This document shows positions 6,049 to 9,651 of a DNA stretch of 9,651 bases, piece after piece. Made by a program: the position numbers and the translations under genes. How positions within the stretch are numbered: the stretch's first letter is position 1; every line of letters begins with the position of its first letter. This stretch comes from Candidatus Cloacimonadota bacterium (GTDB taxonomy: Bacteria > Cloacimonadota > Cloacimonadia > Cloacimonadales > TCS61). The DNA lies in NCBI GenBank assembly GCA_027858325.1, contig JAQICU010000368.1, positions 1 to 9,651 on the forward strand, in the 5' to 3' direction. The notes beneath the pieces were generated by a model. That model did no database searches. It had not been told where the DNA came from and was given only the letters and a program-made list of their open reading frames with translations.

Positions 6049-7290
6049 TTAGTAACTTGTAATCCGTGGAACAGTAATTCCGGCATTTTGGATAATAGCC
6101 ACTTGTGCATCTTTGCCTCTGAGCATTATTGCTTTATTCACAGCTTCCTGAAGTGAAGAGAAATTCCGAATGAATATTTTTTCCAGTACATCGTCTTCGA
6201 GTTCACTAACCAGCCACAATTTATGATTCTGCATGAAAGAGACAAATTTTGCTGCTTTATGATATCCTAATTTATAATCCCTTTCTATTTTTTGGAAGAC
6301 TTCGTCAGGTGATTTACAGGAAGCCATCAGCTCATAAAACGTATTATTGCCGATTCCATCATGGCAACTGGAAACCAAAATAAAAATTCCATTTTCCTTT
6401 AGAATTGATTTGCAGTTTTCCAGTCCTTTTTGTGACTGATACAGATTTCTGTTCAAGGGTGACTTATTGAGCGCAATAACAATATCTGCTTTCTCGTTTA
6501 CTTCTTGAGCGAATACTTCGATAACCTTCTGGGAAGCAGTTTCTAGAGTTGAATGTATATTGCCATTTGCTGAATAAAACACATTATCGTTAGTATCGAG
6601 AACTGTAAGAATGCAGAATATTTCGGTAGTAATCATTTCGGCTGCTTCTTTCATATCTTCGTGAACTGGATTTCCATCCAAATGCAAAATTTTTGCTTCA
6701 TCTAAAAGTGCTAAAAGATGGTTTTTCTCTATCGATTCAAAAGCTGCAACTCCGGGCAGAAAGCTTTTTCTCCCTCCGGTGAAACCAGCAAAATAATGTG
6801 GTTCTACCGAACTTATCACGATCACACCATCAGCTTTGGTAACTGCTGAATTTATTTTTACAGGAGTTCCACGAGTCGTTACACCAAAATAAGTCATCTC
6901 ATCATTTTGTGAATCATGACAGAAAATTCTATCTTTGAATTCATTGTAAAATTTTCCGAAGATCCTGTCGTATTCATATTCAGTTGGTGGTCTATGAGTT
7001 CCGAGTGCTATAATAAATTTGAATTTTTTTTCTTTGTGATGATCATAAATAGCAGAAATTACAATTTGCGTTGGTGTGTTACGTGAGCCGTCATTCACAA
7101 TGATAAGAATATTTTTCTTATCTTGTAAAAACGTTTGCAGATCAGGTGAATCAATTGGATTTTGTAACGATTCCCGGATTATTTTTTCTTGATCGAAAAC
7201 AGCAACCTTTTTAGGTCTAATGATCTCAACCGGATTATGCGGGATTTCCAAATTTGACTTTTCCCCATCTATTGAAATTTTATAATTCAT
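6049..7290 (-). CDS. larA: LarA-family nickel-pincer 2-hydroxyacid racemase (lactate racemase-like)
   Basis: The 413-residue product belongs to the LarA (DUF2088) family, cytoplasmic racemases and epimerases of 2-hydroxyacids that use a nickel pincer nucleotide. The N-terminal domain shows NDGSRNTPT at 66-74 and ALGTHRPPT at 95-103; the hinge shows EPHYFAGFTGGRKSFLPG at 163-180, followed by EKNHLLAL at 188-195. The cofactor residues His108, His174, Lys184 and His200 of Lactobacillus plantarum LarA match His99, His165, Lys175 and His191 here with a constant offset of 9. Lys175 would carry the cofactor. The length is normal for the family. The substrate is not fixed, since LarA homologues act on several 2-hydroxyacids, but lactate fits the pyruvate-linked genes downstream. 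It heads the minus-strand cluster, 91 nt before mmdA. No clear Shine-Dalgarno site precedes the ATG, and a promoter-like TTGACA lies only about 30 nt upstream. The cofactor genes larB, larC and larE are not in the window. Confidence 0.88.
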   Translation of the reverse strand: MNYKISIDGEKSNLEIPHNPVEIIRPKKVAVFDQEKIIRESLQNPIDSPDLQTFLQDKKNILIIVNDGSRNTPTQIVISAIYDHHKEKKFKFIIALGTHRPPTEYEYDRIFGKFYNEFKDRIFCHDSQNDEMTYFGVTTRGTPVKINSAVTKADGVIVISSVEPHYFAGFTGGRKSFLPGVAAFESIEKNHLLALLDEAKILHLDGNPVHEDMKEAAEMITTEIFCILTVLDTNDNVFYSANGNIHSTLETASQKVIEVFAQEVNEKADIVIALNKSPLNRNLYQSQKGLENCKSILKENGIFILVSSCHDGIGNNTFYELMASCKSPDEVFQKIERDYKLGYHKAAKFVSFMQNHKLWLVSELEDDVLEKIFIRNFSSLQEAVNKAIMLRGKDAQVAIIQNAGITVPRITSY

Positions 7291-7300
7291 AATTTCAATA
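7270..7300. promoter_or_regulatory. 10-bp inverted repeat enclosing the larA start codon
   Basis: TATTGAAATT (7270-7279) and AATTTCAATA (7291-7300) are perfect reverse complements separated by 11 nt. The larA ATG (minus strand, 7290-7288) lies in the spacer. As DNA this could be an operator covering the start region and a possible -10 box. As RNA it could be a hairpin with the start codon in the loop. No regulator is identified and AT-rich composition raises the chance level. Confidence 0.5.
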
Positions 7301-7318
7301 ACTAGAATGCAATTTGAT

Positions 7319-7324
7319 TGTCAA
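7319..7324 (-). promoter_or_regulatory. possible -35 box of the larA promoter
   Basis: A perfect TTGACA reads leftward from 7324. The best -10 candidate is TATTGA at 7300-7295, 18 nt away and only 3 of 6 matches to consensus. If real, transcription would start at or just beside the ATG, giving a leaderless message, which agrees with the missing ribosome-binding site. Confidence 0.35.
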
Positions 7325-7350
7325 TTATTTGTTTGGTTCTAGATTATTCA

Positions 7351-7403
7351 TTTCTTTTGCTTCTCCAAAAGTATGGGTGCAGTGTTTTGCAGAAGCAAAG
7401 AAA
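7351..7403. repeat. long inverted repeat, about 13-bp arms
   Basis: TTTCTTTTGCTTCT (7351-7364) pairs with AGAAGCAAAGAAA (7391-7403) except for one bulged T, around a 26-nt loop that contains CCAAAAGTATGGGTGCAG. The arms resemble small non-coding interspersed repeats seen between genes in several bacterial groups (recollection, not a search). It may act as a transcript-end structure for the permease gene. Confidence 0.55.
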
Positions 7404-7516
7404 AGGAGACTTCATCTCAATGTAGTTAATCCTCACTTTCTCCTGTCACACAGTGTTCATCGAAGTGTAGAGTATTCTTCCTGCTATTTTTATCTTATTC
7501 TCCACCGTGACCCTTG

Positions 7517-7536
7517 TCCTTCGACTCCGCTCAGGA
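7517..7536. repeat. short interspersed intergenic motif
   Basis: The bases TCCTTCGACTCCGCTCAGGA, followed by TGAC, match a sequence I recall as recurring in intergenic DNA of many metagenome-derived genomes. Its ends form a small inverted repeat (TCCT/AGGA). It is richer in G and C than its surroundings. Only one copy is present in this window, so its repeat status rests on memory. Confidence 0.4.
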
Positions 7537-7603
7537 TGACGGGCATAGTATGACACAAGCTCGGTAAAATAGTTTTACTTTGTGATCTCTGTGTTGCAAT
7601 ATA

Positions 7604-8500
7604 TCACAAAAAATAGATCAATAATGGAACGTAGATGATCCCCAATAACAGTGAAATTGATACAAGACTGGCGGCAAATTCTTTATCCATCTCTTCTAAA
7701 GAAGCAAATACAAGAGTGTTGTAGCCAACCGGGGCACCGCAAAAAATTACAATTAATGTCCGCATGATGCCTTCGATATTGAGTATGTTCACAGCTAAGA
7801 AACCCAATAATAATCCCAACCCGATCCGCAATGAAAACACAGTTAACATTTTACCCAGATTTGTAACTTTGGGACTAAAGTAAATTCCCAGTGAAAGAAT
7901 AACAAGAAAGATAGTCGGCTCTCCGACAATTTCCAGGAAATTTAAGGCTGCTGGATGTAATTCAAATTTAAGTAAATTGAAAATAATACCGAAGAGCAGT
8001 CCCCAGATAGGAGGAAGTAATAGGAACTTTTTAACCGGGATCTTACTCTTTTCATTCTTACCAAATTTTATAGCAAAATAGTAGGTAAAAGTAAATATCA
8101 TCAGGGTATTACCAAAATCGAAGATCGTGTAGATCGCCAGCCCCTGATTTCCGTAGGCTGCCAGTACAAACGGCAGAGTGAAGCCGGTGTTCATGATAAG
8201 AGTTCCAACCAGAAACGTGCCTTGAGTTGCTTTTGGTAAATTGAATTTCTTACTGATAGGATATGAGACTGAAAATACAATTAAGACAACTGCAATTGCA
8301 ATAATAGGCAGGTAGAAAAATTGCAAGGATAATTCTGCAGTTGCACCGGAAAGAAACGTGAGTGCCGGCAGTGTTACATAAAAAACAATTTTAAGCAGTG
8401 TATCTGCTGTATCGCTGCCAAATAGTTTGATCTTCTTTAAGAAATATCCCAGAAAAAATATGATAATTATCGGGATCACCTTACTCCAGAATCCATCCAT
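7604..8500 (-). CDS. AEC-family permease (auxin efflux carrier / malate-type organic-acid transporter)
   Basis: This 298-residue integral membrane protein has about ten hydrophobic helices in two related halves, as expected for the AEC/BASS-like fold. The first helices are at about residues 5-21, 36-52 and 66-85. Family-like features include LPALTFLSGA (44-53) near the start and the CGAPVGYNTLVFA segment in the C-terminal half, where the family has a conserved crossover region. Members carry malate, malonate, lactate or other small organic anions, or export amphipathic compounds; the substrate here cannot be read from sequence. The length is normal. The ATG has AGGAG 5 nt upstream. It is divergent from the TrmB-like regulator, which suggests shared control. 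The larA-mmdA-oadA cluster follows on the same strand after 313 nt and could benefit from organic-acid transport, but the repeats and the larA promoter candidate between them argue against one transcript. Confidence 0.85.
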   Translation of the reverse strand: MDGFWSKVIPIIIIFFLGYFLKKIKLFGSDTADTLLKIVFYVTLPALTFLSGATAELSLQFFYLPIIAIAVVLIVFSVSYPISKKFNLPKATQGTFLVGTLIMNTGFTLPFVLAAYGNQGLAIYTIFDFGNTLMIFTFTYYFAIKFGKNEKSKIPVKKFLLLPPIWGLLFGIIFNLLKFELHPAALNFLEIVGEPTIFLVILSLGIYFSPKVTNLGKMLTVFSLRIGLGLLLGFLAVNILNIEGIMRTLIVIFCGAPVGYNTLVFASLEEMDKEFAASLVSISLLLGIIYVPLLIYFL

Positions 8501-8522
8501 GTATTCTCCTTAATTGAGCAGA

Positions 8523-8551
8523 ATAAGATTTAGAGAATGATTTGCTGTCAA
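8523..8551 (-). promoter_or_regulatory. sigma70-type promoter of the AEC permease gene
   Basis: Reading leftward, TTGACA (8551-8546) is followed after 17 nt by TCTTAT (8528-8523), which matches the -10 consensus at 4 of 6 positions. Transcription would start near 8517, leaving a short leader with AGGAG before the ATG at 8500. Confidence 0.6.
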
Positions 8552-8766
8552 TTGAAAAAGTTAAAATGAGTTTCATAATCTTTCCTTGCAACTGTTTTCT
8601 ACATTGACGCACTGATACAATTTTGAAATTTCAGAAAAAATATAAGGGTAATATAATACTCTATTACTTGATCCCCATCTTTACTGCACTGATAATTTAG
8701 CCATTCTCTTCCATTCTGACGTATCTTGTACTTTGCTCTCCACAGGAAGAATAAACAAAAAATAAT

Positions 8767-8772
8767 TTGACA
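8767..8772 (+). promoter_or_regulatory. possible -35 box of the TrmB-like regulator
   Basis: A perfect TTGACA lies 58 nt before the regulator ATG. The -10 region is poorly defined (TTTTTA at 8790-8795 with a 17-nt spacer). Any transcript start would fall in or next to the palindrome at 8797-8815. Confidence 0.4.
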
Positions 8773-8796
8773 AATAAAATTGAATTAATTTTTTAG

Positions 8797-8815
8797 TAGT
8801 AGCATAACGCTACTA
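8797..8815. promoter_or_regulatory. 7-bp palindrome with N5 spacer, candidate operator of the TrmB-like regulator
   Basis: TAGTAGC (8797-8803) and GCTACTA (8809-8815) are perfect inverted repeats around ATAAC. The site lies between the probable promoter and the ribosome-binding site, a position suited to autorepression. The same CGCTACTATG decamer that ends the palindrome (8808-8817) recurs at 8851-8860 inside the gene. Its geometry, paired arms around five bases, is like the Thermococcales glycolytic motif bound by TrmB-family regulators, though the bases differ. Confidence 0.55.
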
Positions 8816-8830
8816 TGAAAAAGAGGGCTT

Positions 8831-9651
8831 ATGAAAAATATTAATAAACTCGCTACTATGCTCAGAAAAATGGGGCTTAGTGAACTGGAAGCAAAGGTTT
8901 ACATCTGGCTCTTGGAGAACCACAGAAGTACTGGCTACAAGATCGCAGGCCAGATCGGCAAACCGGTTGCAAATACCTACAAAGCTCTCAAGAGTTTGCA
9001 AAATAAAGGTGCTGTAATTGGTGATGATTCTTCAGGTACGATCTACTTCGATACAATTCCAATAGAAGAATTCCTGAATAAAATAGAAAATGAATTCAAG
9101 CATAAACGAGAGCAGATAATCGAAGAAGTGAATAAGCTGGAAGTACAACAGGAACCCACTGGAATTTATGAAATAAAATCAAAAGAACTGGTTTTCGAAA
9201 AAGTGGTCAGCATGATCAAATCAACAGAAAATGCACTTTTGATCGATGGCTTTCCTGCTCCGATGAAAACAATAAAAAAGTTTTTATCTGCAAAAAGAGC
9301 AAAAGATATTTCTATCTACGTAAAAAATTATTCCGGTGATGACATTGATAATGTACACCAGATAAAAGCCAATTTTGACGACTTACCAATTTCCGAATTG
9401 AATGGTCAATGGCTGATTGTATTGAAAGATACCAAAGAATCTCTCATTGCATTTTTTAATAAGGACGGATCAGAATTGATACATTGCGTCTGGACCAAAG
9501 ATCCGTTCATCTCATTCGTTTTATTCAACGGATCGGCCTATGAATTCAATTTTACTGAAGTTAATGAAAAAATTTATAGCAATGAAGATGATAAAATTGC
9601 TAAAATGAAGAAGATAATAGAACGATACAAAAACATGTATAAATATATGAG
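8831..9651 (+). CDS. TrmB-family transcriptional regulator, C terminus cut by window end
   Basis: The frame is open from ATG 8831 to the end of the window (273 full codons), so the 3' end is missing. Residues about 1-68 form a TrmB-type winged helix: GLSELEAKVYIWLLEN at 15-30, YKIAGQIGKPVANTYKALKSL at 36-56 as the recognition unit, then GAVI and a wing (DDSSGTIYF). A charged helix at about 82-105 (KIENEFKHKREQIIEEVNKLE) would be the dimerising coiled coil. Residues about 112-240 look like the phospholipase-D-like TrmB C-terminal domain (ALLIDGFPAPM at 135-145, then WLIVLKDTKESLIAFF at 194-209). The protein ends in another basic helix (257-273). TrmB proteins are common in archaea and rarer in bacteria, and often sense sugars; the effector here is unknown. 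AGAGG lies 4-5 nt before the ATG. An ATG at 8815 meets a stop after nine codons, so 8831 is the start. It is divergent from the AEC permease and may control it and itself. Confidence 0.82.
   Translation, partial: MKNINKLATMLRKMGLSELEAKVYIWLLENHRSTGYKIAGQIGKPVANTYKALKSLQNKGAVIGDDSSGTIYFDTIPIEEFLNKIENEFKHKREQIIEEVNKLEVQQEPTGIYEIKSKELVFEKVVSMIKSTENALLIDGFPAPMKTIKKFLSAKRAKDISIYVKNYSGDDIDNVHQIKANFDDLPISELNGQWLIVLKDTKESLIAFFNKDGSELIHCVWTKDPFISFVLFNGSAYEFNFTEVNEKIYSNEDDKIAKMKKIIERYKNMYKYM

Larger units (their letters stand above)
7291..7603. other. 313-nt intergenic region with interspersed-repeat-like sequence
   Basis: Lying between the permease stop and the larA start, this region contains the larA promoter candidate, a long inverted repeat (7351-7403), and a GC-richer motif (7517-7536). 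An open frame from 7314 to 7553 on the plus strand crosses the repeats but looks non-coding. The right end (7579-7610) holds a weak 8-bp hairpin that overlaps the permease stop. I see no gene here. Confidence 0.6.
8501..8830. other. 330-nt divergent intergenic region between permease and TrmB-like regulator
   Basis: This gap contains no credible gene. It holds a leftward promoter candidate for the permease (8523-8551), a rightward TTGACA (8767-8772), and a palindrome before the regulator (8797-8815). The centre also has a perfect 10-bp palindrome TGAAATTTCA (8624-8633) and an isolated TATAAT (8652-8657) without a matching -35. A short leftward open frame at 8813-9001 is an antisense artefact of the regulator gene. 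Confidence 0.6.

Noticed and set aside
7314..7553. 79-codon open frame on the plus strand in the permease-larA gap
   Set aside because: It spans the inverted repeat and the interspersed motif, has no good ribosome-binding site, and its translation shows no domain-like pattern. It is best read as non-coding repeat sequence.
7579..7610. Inverted repeat TTTGTGAT/ATCACAAA at the permease stop codon as a terminator
   Set aside because: The stem is 8 bp of weak pairs with a 16-nt loop and there is no run of T after it in the permease's direction.
8652..8657. TATAAT as a promoter -10 box in the divergent gap
   Set aside because: No -35-like sequence occurs 16-18 nt upstream, and AT-rich intergenic DNA gives such hexamers by chance.
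8813..9001. 62-codon open frame on the minus strand
   Set aside because: It lies antisense to the winged-helix domain of the TrmB-like gene, which has a clear family pattern, and starts inside that gene.

Overview
The window is low-GC bacterial DNA with good Shine-Dalgarno sites (AGGAG or GGAGG 5-6 nt before most starts) and short intergenic gaps. Gene content and style (paired CoA- and oxoacid-carboxyltransferases, a four-helix-bundle S23-type ORF, short interspersed repeats between genes, an archaeal-style TrmB regulator in a bacterium) would fit an anaerobic fermenter or propionate metaboliser such as a Cloacimonadota-like lineage. That assignment is inference; no rRNA or marker gene is present. 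I saw no tRNA, rRNA, CRISPR array or insertion sequence.

Layout. Positions 1-213 are an AT-rich leader. Two plus-strand genes follow: a membrane-anchored protein with three SPOR-like repeats and a C-terminal SH3b domain (214-1620), and a 76-residue multi-helix membrane protein (1650-1880). A hairpin at 1907-1933 separates them from a convergent minus-strand cluster. In transcription order the cluster is: a LarA-family nickel-pincer racemase (7290-6049), an MmdA/12S-type acyl-CoA carboxyltransferase (5957-4401), a 56-residue TTG-initiated ORF that is easy to miss (4323-4153), an internally shortened four-helix-bundle protein (4117-3860), and an OadA/5S-type carboxyltransferase with its own C-terminal biotin domain (3859-1958). 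Upstream, after a repeat-bearing 313-nt gap, lies an AEC-family permease (8500-7604, minus). Divergent from it is a TrmB-family regulator (8831 to beyond the window end, plus), with a palindrome in its leader.

How the genes may work together. The two carboxyltransferases plus one biotin domain are the parts list of a methylmalonyl-CoA:pyruvate transcarboxylase, which exchanges a carboxyl group between methylmalonyl-CoA and pyruvate without ATP. No biotin carboxylase and no sodium-pump beta subunit lies in the window. The LarA homologue at the head of the cluster would interconvert 2-hydroxyacid isomers such as lactate, feeding pyruvate. The AEC permease is of a family that carries small organic acids, and the TrmB-type regulator may control it. 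A lactate/pyruvate/propionate module is therefore a coherent reading, but the link between the cluster and the permease/regulator pair is only proximity.

The most interesting items are the 56-residue ORF between the two carboxyltransferase genes, the shortened four-helix-bundle ORF whose last codons carry the ribosome-binding site of the biotin subunit, a 10-bp inverted repeat enclosing the larA start codon, and a 7-bp N5 palindrome in front of the TrmB-type regulator.
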